Positions 13,301-21,369 of a stretch of 22,416 bases of DNA are shown piece by piece. The notes below the pieces were generated by a model, which was not told the origin of the DNA, made no database searches, and saw only the letters and a list, made by a program, of their open reading frames with translations. The DNA is taken from the NCBI GenBank assembly GCA_016218095.1, contig JACREV010000270.1, forward strand, positions 1 through 22,416, read 5' to 3'. The stretch is from Deltaproteobacteria bacterium. Lineage in GTDB: Bacteria; Desulfobacterota; GWC2-55-46. Made by a program: the position numbers and the translations under genes. How positions within the stretch are numbered: position 1 is the stretch's first letter; each line of letters begins with the position of its first letter.

Positions 13301-14722
13301 TCATACCTTTATAGCTAATAGTTTTAATTCCGTCATCTCCTCTATCGCGTACCTGACGCCTTCCCTCCCGAAGCCGCTCATCTTCACGCCCCCGTAGGGC
13401 ATGTTGTCGACCCTGTATGTCGGCACGTCGTTTATTATGACGCCGCCGACTTCGAGCGCGTCATATGCGCGCATGATACGGCCTATGTCCCTCGTGAAGA
13501 CCCCTGCCTGAAGGCCATACAGGCCGTGATCGACCCCGGCGATCGCCTCCTCAAATGTATCATACGGCTCGAGCGTAACTACCGGCGCGAAGACCTCCTC
13601 GCCGCATACCTTCATCGAGGGCTTCGTGTCCGTAAGGACCGTCGGCTCGAGGTAAGCGCCCTTCCTCCTGGACCCGGCAAGGACCCTCGCGCCTTCCGAG
13701 ACCGCCTCCCTTACCCACGCCTCTGTCCGCCCCGCGGCCTCCTCCTCTATCATCGGGCCGATGTCGGTCGTCTCATCGAGCGGGTCGCCGTATTTAAGGG
13801 CAGAGACGTTCTTAAGATAGAGCTCCTTGAATTTCTCGAAAACAGACCTCTGGACGAATATCCTCTGTACCGAGATGCATATCTGCCCGGCGAACGAGAA
13901 CGCGCCTACGGTGCACCTCTTTGCGGCGAACTCGATGTCCGCGTCGTCATGCACTATGACCCCGGCGTTCCCCCCGAGCTCAAGCGTTACCTTCCTCTGC
14001 CCTGCCTTTGATTTCAGCCTCCACCCGACCGCCGCGGAGCCGGTGAAGGTTATCTTCCTGATTCTCTCGTCATCCAATAGCTTCTCGGTATCCGCTCCTG
14101 AGGCCGGGACGATATTAACGCCCCCGGCGGGCCAACCGGCTCCGGTGATTATCTCACCGAGAATGAGCGCGGACAAGGGCGTCTTTGAGGCGGGCTTCAA
14201 TATTATCGGGTTCCCGCACGCCATCGACGGCGCGACCTTGTGGGCTACGAGGTTAAGGGGAAAATTGAAGGGCGATATCCCGAGGACGACGCCGACGGGG
14301 AACCTCCTTACTATCCCGGTCCTGCCTTCAGACCCGGCGGAGACGTCGAGCGGGAGCACTTCGCCGCCGAGCCTCTTGGCCTCCTCAGCGGCAATTTTAA
14401 AGGTAGTTTGCGCCCTTTTTACCTCTCCCCGCGCGTCCCTTATCGGCTTGCCCGCTTCAAGGGCGAGCGTGCGCGCCAATTCATCTTCGCGCGCCTTGAG
14501 CCCTATAGATACATCCTCAAGCGCCCTCGCCCTCTCGTAGGCAGGGAGTTTTTTTAGCTCGCCGAAGGCCTTATGCGCCGCGTCAACGGAAGCGCGGAGC
14601 TCCTTTTCTCCGGCAAGGTAAGTAACGCCGGCGAGCGAGCCGTCAAAGGGGCTTCTGACCTCGAGCTCCTTTGCGGTCTCTACCCATTCGCCGCCTGCGA
14701 GTATCTTATATTTTTTGGCCAT
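13301..14722 (-). CDS. NAD(P)-dependent aldehyde dehydrogenase
   Basis: The 473-residue soluble aldehyde dehydrogenase oxidises an aldehyde to its acid. Catalytic features are Asn153 in SPFNFPLN, Glu248 in ELGGN and the nucleophile Cys282 in FAGQICISVQRI. The GQICISVQR context resembles the GapN/lactaldehyde dehydrogenase branch, but the substrate is not certain. The start chosen is ATG at 14722, preceded by AAGGGGG five bases upstream. A longer frame to 14794 would begin upstream of the predicted promoter (14762-14790), so I reject it. It is the first gene of a two-gene operon with a methyltransferase and is divergent from hflX. Confidence 0.94.
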   Translation of the reverse strand: MAKKYKILAGGEWVETAKELEVRSPFDGSLAGVTYLAGEKELRASVDAAHKAFGELKKLPAYERARALEDVSIGLKAREDELARTLALEAGKPIRDARGEVKRAQTTFKIAAEEAKRLGGEVLPLDVSAGSEGRTGIVRRFPVGVVLGISPFNFPLNLVAHKVAPSMACGNPIILKPASKTPLSALILGEIITGAGWPAGGVNIVPASGADTEKLLDDERIRKITFTGSAAVGWRLKSKAGQRKVTLELGGNAGVIVHDDADIEFAAKRCTVGAFSFAGQICISVQRIFVQRSVFEKFKELYLKNVSALKYGDPLDETTDIGPMIEEEAAGRTEAWVREAVSEGARVLAGSRRKGAYLEPTVLTDTKPSMKVCGEEVFAPVVTLEPYDTFEEAIAGVDHGLYGLQAGVFTRDIGRIMRAYDALEVGGVIINDVPTYRVDNMPYGGVKMSGFGREGVRYAIEEMTELKLLAIKV

Positions 14723-14761
14723 TCGCGCCCCCTTTATTCCTGACTTGCCGTATATGGTGAT

Positions 14762-14790
14762 AATAAAGCAGAAACGGCCCTCCGAGTCAA
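14762..14790 (-). promoter_or_regulatory. aldehyde dehydrogenase promoter
   Basis: The minus strand has TTGACT (14785-14790), a 17-base spacer and TTTATT (14762-14767, 4/6). It lies 40 bases before the chosen ATG. Confidence 0.45.
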
Positions 14791-14815
14791 TCATCCGCCC
14801 GACGTTTTTTTCAAC

Positions 14816-14844
14816 TTATCGTTATCATCCGCCTGTGATATAAT
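14816..14844 (+). promoter_or_regulatory. hflX promoter with extended -10
   Basis: The plus strand has TTATCG (14816-14821, weak), a 17-base spacer ending in TGA, then a perfect TATAAT (14839-14844). The TGn before the -10 makes it an extended -10 promoter. A second overlapping option is TTATCA, 18 bases, TATAAT (14822-14851). Transcripts would start just before repeat copy 3. Confidence 0.55.
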
Positions 14845-14857
14845 TTATAATCTAACC

Positions 14858-14980
14858 CAGATTGCTCAAAAAGCTTCAGATGCGAGGAGTCGAGAAGCGA
14901 GGAACGAGGCGTACTATTTTTGTACGCCGCAGTTACGAGCTTTGATGCCGACAAAGCAGATGGACTTTTTGAGCGATCTA
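14858..14980 (+). repeat. 123-base palindromic repeat, copy 3
   Basis: This copy has the same length and layout as copy 1 but is more diverged. Its arms AGATTGCTCAAAAAG and CTTTTTGAGCGATCT differ by one base when paired. It ends six bases before the hflX ribosome site, downstream of the predicted hflX promoter, so it should be transcribed as most of the 5' untranslated region. Confidence 0.85.
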
Positions 14981-14999
14981 CTATTCAGGAGATAACACA

Positions 15000-16637
15000 A
15001 TCGCACAGATATACGGAAACCTTCTCGGCCTGAAACCCAGCCAGACAAAGGCCATCGAGAGGATATACAACCGCAGAGTCCCGGCTGACAGGCTCATTAC
15101 CCCCGAGCTCGCCCGATACATAACCGAGCTCTCAAGGGAATTACGGCGCCAGATCGGGCTTATCATCAACAGGCGAGGGGCGGTAATCGCGGTTATCGTC
15201 GGCGACGAAAAAGAAATAGTCATCCCGGTACTCGCCGACTATCCGCTTGGCAAGAGGCACCTGCGCGGCGTCCGTTGCGTCCACACGCACCTGAAGGGTG
15301 AGCCTCTTACGCAGGACGACCTGACCGACTTGGCGCTCCTCAGGCTCGACATCATGGCCGCGATAGGCGTGCTTGAAACGGGCCTCCCAGGAGACATCCA
15401 CACCGCCCACCTCCTGCCGTACAACCCCGATGGAGAGACGTACAAGGTCGAGCCGTCGGTCCCCTTCCACCGCTACGACATCGAGATGGACTCCTTCACC
15501 GCCTCCCTCGAAACGGAGATGGGACGCGCGATCTTGCGGGACGTCGGGGACAACCGCGAGAGGGCCATACTAGTCAGCGTCTCTACAAGGCACAGGGACG
15601 AGCAGATGGAGTCGCTCGAGGAATTAAAAGAGCTCGCCCGGACGAGCAACGTCGTCGTCCTCGACGCCGTCTGCCAGAGGCCGCAGACCTTGAACCCCAA
15701 GTACCTCATGGGGACCGGGAAGATAAAGGAGCTTATCGTCAAGGCCCTCCAGAAGGAGGCGACGATCCTCATATTCGACCAGGAGCTCACGCCGACGCAG
15801 ATAAGAGAGCTCGGCAACATCACGGAACTGAAGGTCATAGACAGGACCCAGCTCATACTCGACATATTCGCGCGCCGCGCGCACTCGAGGGACGGCAAAG
15901 TCCAGGTCGAGCTCGCGCAGCTCAAGTATCTGCTACCCAAGCTCACCGGAAAGGGGACGTCGCTCTCGCGCCTCATGGGCGGAATCGGAGGCAGAGGGCC
16001 AGGGGAGACGAAGCTCGAGGTCGACAGGCGCCGCGTCGCCGACAGGATAGCCCACCTTGAAAAAGAGCTCCGCTCGCTCTCAAAAGGCAGGTTCGAGCGC
16101 AGGAGGAAGAGGGCGGCGAGCGGCATCCCCATCATCTCGATAGCCGGTTACACGAACGCCGGAAAGTCCACTCTGCTTAACGCCCTTACAAAGAGCGGGA
16201 CGCTTGTCGAGGACAAGCTCTTCGCCACGCTCGATACCGCCTCGCGCCGCTTGCGGTTCCCGAGAGAGAGGGACGCCGTCATAACAGACACCGTCGGCTT
16301 CATAAAAGACCTCCCCGAGGACCTCCTCAAGGCATTCAAGGCGACACTCGAAGAGATGGAGGACGCCGACCTCCTCATACACCTCGTGGACGCAAGCAAC
16401 CCGTCGTTTGAAAAAAGGATAGATACGGTAAGGAAGCTCCTCGACGAGATAGGGTTGAGCGACATACCGACGCTCCTCGTATTCAACAAGGCCGACCTCA
16501 TGGATGCTACCGAGGCCGCGAACCTCGCCAGACGCTTTGAAGCGATACTCGTCTCTGCGCTCAAACCCGAGACCCTCACGCCGCTCCTTAAAGAGCTTGA
16601 GATGAGGCTATGGCCAGGGGAAGGGGAGAAGGTTTGA
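15000..16637 (+). CDS. hflX: GTPase HflX, probable ATC start
   Basis: HflX is a ribosome-associated GTPase that splits stalled or stressed 70S ribosomes. The 545-residue protein has the GTP-binding P-loop GYTNAGKS at 383-390, DTVGFIKDLP (switch II) and NKADL (G4). An HflX subdomain with GGRGPGETKLE precedes the G domain. The first in-frame ATG, GTG or TTG is at 15330, yet the 110 codons before it encode conserved N-terminal HflX sequence of the long form (YGNLLGLKPSQ at the start). AGGAGA (14987-14992) is followed seven bases later by ATC at 15000, where relatives have ATG. The frame is open only from 14973. This is either a genuine non-canonical start or a one-base sequence error. It is the only plus-strand gene. 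Confidence 0.92.
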   Translation: MAQIYGNLLGLKPSQTKAIERIYNRRVPADRLITPELARYITELSRELRRQIGLIINRRGAVIAVIVGDEKEIVIPVLADYPLGKRHLRGVRCVHTHLKGEPLTQDDLTDLALLRLDIMAAIGVLETGLPGDIHTAHLLPYNPDGETYKVEPSVPFHRYDIEMDSFTASLETEMGRAILRDVGDNRERAILVSVSTRHRDEQMESLEELKELARTSNVVVLDAVCQRPQTLNPKYLMGTGKIKELIVKALQKEATILIFDQELTPTQIRELGNITELKVIDRTQLILDIFARRAHSRDGKVQVELAQLKYLLPKLTGKGTSLSRLMGGIGGRGPGETKLEVDRRRVADRIAHLEKELRSLSKGRFERRRKRAASGIPIISIAGYTNAGKSTLLNALTKSGTLVEDKLFATLDTASRRLRFPRERDAVITDTVGFIKDLPEDLLKAFKATLEEMEDADLLIHLVDASNPSFEKRIDTVRKLLDEIGLSDIPTLLVFNKADLMDATEAANLARRFEAILVSALKPETLTPLLKELEMRLWPGEGEKV

Positions 16638-16729
16638 AACCTCCTTCTCATGCGGTCGCTATTTTATGCAGGTTGATTTGGACGAAGTGAAGGCCCGACA
16701 AAATACGCTCATTCGACGCTCACAGATTA

Positions 16730-16752
16730 TTGGGCTTCGTTCCTCAGCCCAA
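16730..16752. repeat. palindrome overlapping the reductase stop codon
   Basis: TTGGGCT (16730-16736) pairs with AGCCCAA (16746-16752) around a 9-base loop. The last residues and stop of the RibD/DHFR-like gene lie in its right arm. There is no T tract on either side. It resembles dispersed GGGCTTCG...AGCCC palindromes seen at gene ends in many genomes. Confidence 0.55.
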
Positions 16753-17265
16753 CCTTGCATATAAAAGTTGAACCAATCCCTTATCGAATGTCCTTGTCTC
16801 GCGTAGCGAGAGTTCAATGGGCGCGTCGGTTTTGCCAAACAGCCGGATTCCGTCTCCGAGAATCACTGGAACAACTGATAATACGATCTCATCAATGAGA
16901 CCTCGGCGAAGGAACTGCTGCGCCACATTAGCGCCGCCCTCAATCCATATATTTTTTCTTGTCAGCCGTTTCGCTTCCTTTAGCACGTCTTCGATGTCTT
17001 CAGCAGTGAAGACGATGTCTTCGCGTTGGGTTTTGCGCTCCGGCAGATAGTGAGACAGAACAAAGGTGGGCACAGGGTAAGAATGGCCGTGTTGTATTTC
17101 GACGTCGTAGGCCCGTCTGCCCTGAATAATCGCGCCGATGCCGGAAAAGAACTCATCGTATCCGTAATCAACGTCGTTGTATCGAAAGAGCCAGGAAATA
17201 TCGTCATGCTTTCCCGCGATGAGACCATCGACCGACGTTGCGATATACAAAATAGTCTTACTCAT
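16744..17265 (-). CDS. RibD C-terminal/dihydrofolate reductase-like protein
   Basis: The 173-residue protein is of the RibD_C/YyaP-YwjB type and has an NADPH-dependent reductase fold. It shows MSKTILYIATSVDGLIAG at the N-terminus, IIQGRRAYD near the nucleotide site, and IWIEGGANVAQQFLRRGLID with VVPVILGDGIRLF towards the end. These proteins resemble dihydrofolate reductase and the riboflavin-pathway reductase, but most have no proven substrate. The gene is visibly richer in A/T than its neighbours and is flanked by non-coding sequence and a palindrome that encodes its last residues. This suggests recent acquisition. The ATG has only a weak GGGG-type ribosome site. Confidence 0.88.
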   Translation of the reverse strand: MSKTILYIATSVDGLIAGKHDDISWLFRYNDVDYGYDEFFSGIGAIIQGRRAYDVEIQHGHSYPVPTFVLSHYLPERKTQREDIVFTAEDIEDVLKEAKRLTRKNIWIEGGANVAQQFLRRGLIDEIVLSVVPVILGDGIRLFGKTDAPIELSLRETRTFDKGLVQLLYARLG

Positions 17266-17389
17266 CTTGCTCGCCCCTGCTCGCGTTCAATGCCTATACG
17301 CTACTTTTGGTTCAGGTTTGCAACCCGGCCCTAAAGTTCTTACGGCCTCCCGGCAAATTGCCATTTGCGCCCACCCCGGAAATGGGAAG

Positions 17390-19996
17390 CTATCCCGCCC
17401 TCTTCAATGTAAAATAGAACGCCGCCCCCTCGCCAGGCCTCCCTTCGGCCCAGACCCTGCCGCCGTGCCTTGTGATGACGCGATAGACCGTCGCAAGCCC
17501 CACACCCGTGCCGGGGTATTCGTCCACCGGGTGAAGGCGCTGGAACGGCGTGAAGAGCTTCCCCGCGTACTCCATGTCAAAGCCCGCGCCGTTGTCGCGG
17601 ACGCAAAGGATAAGCCTGTCGTCCTCTTCCCCGCTTGATGCGAGCTCTATGACCGCCTTATCCTTTTTCGCCGTAAACTTCCATGCGTTACCCATGAGGT
17701 TCTCAAGGACCGCCCTTAAAAGGACCGGGTCGCCCCGGACCTCGATGCCCTTTTCGATCGCGAACTCCGCCTTCCTCATCGGGTCGCCCTTTTTCAGGTC
17801 CTCGGCGACGGCCCCCGCGACCGAGCTCAGATCGACGTCCTCCTCTCTGATCTCGGCGCGCGACAGGTGCGCAAGCTCCAATATGTCTTCGATGAGCATC
17901 GACATCCTCGTCGACGCCTCCTGTATCCTCCTGAGGTAGTCAGCGGACGTCTCGTCAAGCCCCCTCGCCTTTTTCATCAATACCTGGCTGAAGCCGTCGA
18001 TGAGCCGGAGCGGCGTGCGGAGATCATGGGCAACAGTGTAGCTGAACGCCTCGATCTCCCCGAGAGCGGTCTTAAGCTCCGCGGTCCTCTCCTCGACCCT
18101 CCTTTCGAGCTCGATATTGAGCCTCTTCCTTTCCTCCTCGACCCTCTTCTGCTCGGTTATTTCCATAACGGCGGCCAGCGCGCCTATGTAGCGCCCTGAA
18201 GCGTCGAAGATCGGGCTCGTGCCCAGGCTGGCTATGATGAATGAACCGTCCTTTCTCATGAACTCGAACTCGTGCCTCTCCGATATCCCCGCCTTCCTCC
18301 TCTCGATATTCATCCGGGCCACGGCGGCCCCTTTTTCATCCATGAAGCCTAAGAGGTGTTTCCCCATCATCTCCTCGACCAAGTACCCGAGCATCTCGGC
18401 CATCCGCGGGTTGACATAGGTGGTAAAACCGTCGATGTCTATGAGCCAGACGCCTTCCTGGAGGTTCTCGACGAGGAGCCTGAAACGCTCCTCCGTCCTC
18501 CTCCTCTCCTCCTCGATGCGCACCCTCTCGGTTGTGTCCTGGACCGTCCCGGACATCCGCACGGGTCTTTCCCCGTCAAAGACGACCTCGCCTTCCTCGT
18601 GCACTGTCTTCTCTGTCTTGTCGGGGAGGACTATCCTGTGGTCTATCGAATAGGGTTTGAGCCCATTGAGCGATTCGTCGACGGCCCTTTGGACCGCTCC
18701 CCTGTCCTCGGGGTGGACATATCCGAGGAACGCCTCGTACGAGGCCCCGAATATCCGCGGGGCCGCCCCGAATATCCTATATACCTCGTCAGACCAGTGG
18801 AGCGTATCGTTGACTATGTCCCAGTCCCAGTTCCCCATCCGCGCTATCCTCTGGGCGTTGACGAGGCTCGCCTCGCTTTGAGCAAGCTCACGCGTGCGCT
18901 CACCGATCCTCCGCGTCATCTCGTTGAAGTAGGCGGAGAGCCTCCCGATCTCGTCTTCCGAGACCACGGGTATCTTGACGCCGTAGTTGCCCTCCGAGAC
19001 CTCTCTTGCCCCCTTCTCGAGCCTCATTATCTGGGCTATCATCGTCTTTCTGAAGTAGACGATGAGCAATGCGATGAGGAGCGCCGTCACTCCTGCCGTT
19101 GCGGCGGCGTACCTTATCGACTCCCTCACGGGCTCGAAGGCCTCGTTCCTGTCCACCTTGGCCACAAGGGTCCAGCCGAGGTCGGGAAAGCAGGCCGATG
19201 CCCCCAGCACCTCGACCCCCCTGTAGTCGTCCCAGACGCCTATGGTCTTCAACCCCTTCTCGAGGCAGGCCCTTACGGGAGCGGTGCTCGCACTGACCTT
19301 AAGGACGGCCCCCTTTATGAACCTCGATTCCGTAAGGAGGAGCCTGTCCCTGTTGATTATGATCACCTCCAGTGTTTCGCGGCCGGCGAGCGTCCCTGGC
19401 TCCGCGGTCTCGAGCCAAAAGGCCTGCTCGCGCAAAAAGATCTTCGCGAACTGAGTCAGCGGCACATATCCGCTCAATACCCCGGCTACGAGTCCGTTCG
19501 AGTATACCGGGGCGGATACCGCCACCTCCGGGCCGCCGAGATACCCCGCGGTCCTCTCAGTTATGGACACGCCCTCTTTCCCGTTGATGAAGAAAGGCTC
19601 TCCGGAGACGGACCTGCCTGCGGCGGACAGGTTCGTGGAGGCTATGACCCTGCCGCTTAAGTCTATCGCCTCGAGCCTGTAGATGTCCTTATGGAGCGGG
19701 AGCTTCACCTTTTTAAGGTACTCGCCGAGCGCGGGGTCTTCCTTCCCCGCATTTCGCGCGACCCTACCGGTGATGAAGCCGTCGGTGGAAAAGCCCTCCA
19801 CCCTGCCCTTGATACTCTCGATATACATGGAGAGCAACCCGGCGCGTCCGGACATGAGGACATCAAGGCCCGATATGATCTCGCCTTCAAGTTCCCTCCG
19901 ATAATTAAGGAAGGTGATGAGAAAGGCCGAGACTATGACTATGAGCGCAAAGGAGGAGGCGAGCGCCGCCTTATGTATGAGCGAGAGTTTTTTCAT
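17390..19996 (-). CDS. membrane sensor histidine kinase (Cache-HAMP-PAS-PAS-HisKA-HATPase)
   Basis: The 868-residue hybrid-free kinase has a transmembrane helix at about 10-30. A periplasmic double-Cache-like sensor follows to about residue 290, then a second helix at about 297-316 and HAMP (about 316-368). Two PAS domains come next (about 385-492 and 500-617), with GNWDWDIVNDTLHWSDEVY in the first. HisKA has the phospho-acceptor His657 in VAHDLRTPLR. The ATPase domain has ENLMGN at 765-770, DNGAGF at 801-806 and GTGVGL at 829-834. This layout suits sensing of a small extracellular ligand plus a cytosolic cue. No regulator is adjacent. The receiver-only protein at 21370 is the nearest candidate partner. 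A promoter lies at 20047-20074. Confidence 0.95.
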   Translation of the reverse strand: MKKLSLIHKAALASSFALIVIVSAFLITFLNYRRELEGEIISGLDVLMSGRAGLLSMYIESIKGRVEGFSTDGFITGRVARNAGKEDPALGEYLKKVKLPLHKDIYRLEAIDLSGRVIASTNLSAAGRSVSGEPFFINGKEGVSITERTAGYLGGPEVAVSAPVYSNGLVAGVLSGYVPLTQFAKIFLREQAFWLETAEPGTLAGRETLEVIIINRDRLLLTESRFIKGAVLKVSASTAPVRACLEKGLKTIGVWDDYRGVEVLGASACFPDLGWTLVAKVDRNEAFEPVRESIRYAAATAGVTALLIALLIVYFRKTMIAQIMRLEKGAREVSEGNYGVKIPVVSEDEIGRLSAYFNEMTRRIGERTRELAQSEASLVNAQRIARMGNWDWDIVNDTLHWSDEVYRIFGAAPRIFGASYEAFLGYVHPEDRGAVQRAVDESLNGLKPYSIDHRIVLPDKTEKTVHEEGEVVFDGERPVRMSGTVQDTTERVRIEEERRRTEERFRLLVENLQEGVWLIDIDGFTTYVNPRMAEMLGYLVEEMMGKHLLGFMDEKGAAVARMNIERRKAGISERHEFEFMRKDGSFIIASLGTSPIFDASGRYIGALAAVMEITEQKRVEEERKRLNIELERRVEERTAELKTALGEIEAFSYTVAHDLRTPLRLIDGFSQVLMKKARGLDETSADYLRRIQEASTRMSMLIEDILELAHLSRAEIREEDVDLSSVAGAVAEDLKKGDPMRKAEFAIEKGIEVRGDPVLLRAVLENLMGNAWKFTAKKDKAVIELASSGEEDDRLILCVRDNGAGFDMEYAGKLFTPFQRLHPVDEYPGTGVGLATVYRVITRHGGRVWAEGRPGEGAAFYFTLKRAG

Positions 19997-20046
19997 GAGA
20001 ATTTCCCGTACAGTCCCGGGCCTGGAGGCATTCCGGGAATATTCTC

Positions 20047-20074
20047 AGTCTATATTAAGGGGGGGCGATGTCAA
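20047..20074 (-). promoter_or_regulatory. histidine kinase promoter
   Basis: The minus strand has a perfect TTGACA (20069-20074), a 16-base spacer and TAGACT (20047-20052, 4/6). It lies in the gap between the polymerase IV stop and the kinase ATG, giving a leader of about 45 bases. Confidence 0.5.
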
Positions 20075-20112
20075 ACCGGCTCGGGGATGCGGCTCTGAAG
20101 GCAGGATGGGGC

Positions 20113-21159
20113 TTATTTTGCGCCGGTCAAGTCCATAACCCTTATGCCTATGAGCCGGAGCGGCCTTACCATGTCAACGGACTCCAGGAGAGAGAGCGCG
20201 CTCGGGCGGATGTCGTTCAGGGAGTCGGTCTCGGAGTCAAAGGTCTTTTCGCGGGTTATGGTCTTGAAATCGCTGAAACGGACCTTTATCGAGACCTTCC
20301 GGGCCTTCCTGCCTTCTGATTTAAGCCTCGCGGTCACGTCCCCGGCAAGGGCAGAGAGCGTCTCTTTTACTATATAAAGGTCGGCGGTATCGGCCTCGAA
20401 TGTGACCTCCCTGCCGAAGGACCCCGGCTCGGAGAACGGCACAACGGGGCTCTCGTCCCTGCCGTTCGCGTGCTCGTGGAGGGTCCTCCCTATGACCGGG
20501 CCGAAGTTCCTCTCAAGGTGCAATACCGGGGTCCGGGCGAGCTCGCCTATCGTGCGGATGGAGAGGTCGTTGAGCCTCTTTTCGGTCTTCGGCCCGACAC
20601 CCCAGAGCCTGCGGACAGGCAGGTCCTTAAGGAACGCGCCCACCTCGCCGTCTCTTATGACAAAGAGGCCGTCGGGCTTGGCCGCCTCCGACGCCATCTT
20701 GGCGACGAGCTTGTTCGGGCCTATGCCCGCGGAGGCAACGAGCTTCAATTCCCTTTTTACGCGCGAGCGTATCTCCCCCGCCATCTCAACGGCGTGAGGG
20801 AAGGGGTCGGCGGCTGTCTTTATCTCAAGGAAGGCCTCGTCCAGGCCGAAGGTCTCGACCTCGGCCGTGAACGACCTGAGTATCTCCATGAACCGTTCGG
20901 AGGCGGCCTCGTATGAGGCGAAGTCCACGGGGAGGAAGACCGCGCCGGGGCAGAGCTTCAATGCCTTTTTCAAGGGCATGCCCGATGAGACCCCCTTCGC
21001 GCGGGCCTCGTACGAGGCGGCCGAGACGACCCCCCTGCCCTTCGGGTCGCCGTCGCCGCCTACGATGACGGCCTTGCCCTTCAATGACGGGTCCTTCTTG
21101 GCCTCAACGGATGCGAAGAACGAGTCGAGGTCTATATGTATTACCGAGCGGCTTTCCAT
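20113..21159 (-). CDS. dinB: DNA polymerase IV
   Basis: This Y-family translesion polymerase has 348 residues from the chosen start. The N-terminus VIHIDLDSFFASVE carries the first catalytic Asp (residue 10) and an aromatic steric gate. The second metal-binding pair is Asp107-Glu108 in GLDEAFLE. The thumb and little-finger regions follow, with GVGPKTEKRL as the helix-hairpin-helix and SFGREVTFE at the linker. The start chosen is ATG at 21159, ten bases after AAAGGAGA. A longer frame to 21213 overlaps the -10 element and is rejected. I see no convincing LexA operator. The C-terminus lacks an obvious clamp-binding QL motif, but I cannot exclude a variant. Confidence 0.94.
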   Translation of the reverse strand: MESRSVIHIDLDSFFASVEAKKDPSLKGKAVIVGGDGDPKGRGVVSAASYEARAKGVSSGMPLKKALKLCPGAVFLPVDFASYEAASERFMEILRSFTAEVETFGLDEAFLEIKTAADPFPHAVEMAGEIRSRVKRELKLVASAGIGPNKLVAKMASEAAKPDGLFVIRDGEVGAFLKDLPVRRLWGVGPKTEKRLNDLSIRTIGELARTPVLHLERNFGPVIGRTLHEHANGRDESPVVPFSEPGSFGREVTFEADTADLYIVKETLSALAGDVTARLKSEGRKARKVSIKVRFSDFKTITREKTFDSETDSLNDIRPSALSLLESVDMVRPLRLIGIRVMDLTGAK

Positions 21160-21203
21160 CTTGAAAAAATCTCCTTTGAGAAACGACTCGCAAACGGGGA
21201 TTG

Positions 21204-21212
21204 AGTATAGCA
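21204..21212 (-). promoter_or_regulatory. dinB extended -10 promoter element
   Basis: The minus strand reads TGC followed by TATACT, an extended -10, about 45 bases before the dinB ATG. No good -35 is seen at the usual distance. Confidence 0.35.
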
Positions 21213-21369
21213 CAGGAAGGCGCGGAGAGAGGGGGTTATTTTTGGGGTTGAGGATGAGCGGGGCGGTCGACTTTTTGTGCGATGGGGGCGTCTGGATAAA
21301 ACGATTTGCACGATAGAGCGCGCAAAGATGAGATTGCTTCTATCACTCGCGATGAAAGCGCGGCGGAGC

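Noticed and set aside
13301..14794. Longer aldehyde dehydrogenase start at 14794
   Set aside because: It would begin upstream of the predicted promoter, lacks a ribosome site, and adds residues not typical of the family.
18356..19660. 434-codon plus-strand open frame opposite the histidine kinase
   Set aside because: The opposite strand encodes an unmistakable Cache-HAMP-PAS kinase. The antisense frame has no recognisable motifs and no ribosome site.
21190..21240. LexA/SOS operator before dinB
   Set aside because: Only a CTGT half-site is visible, without a matching ACAG at the right distance.
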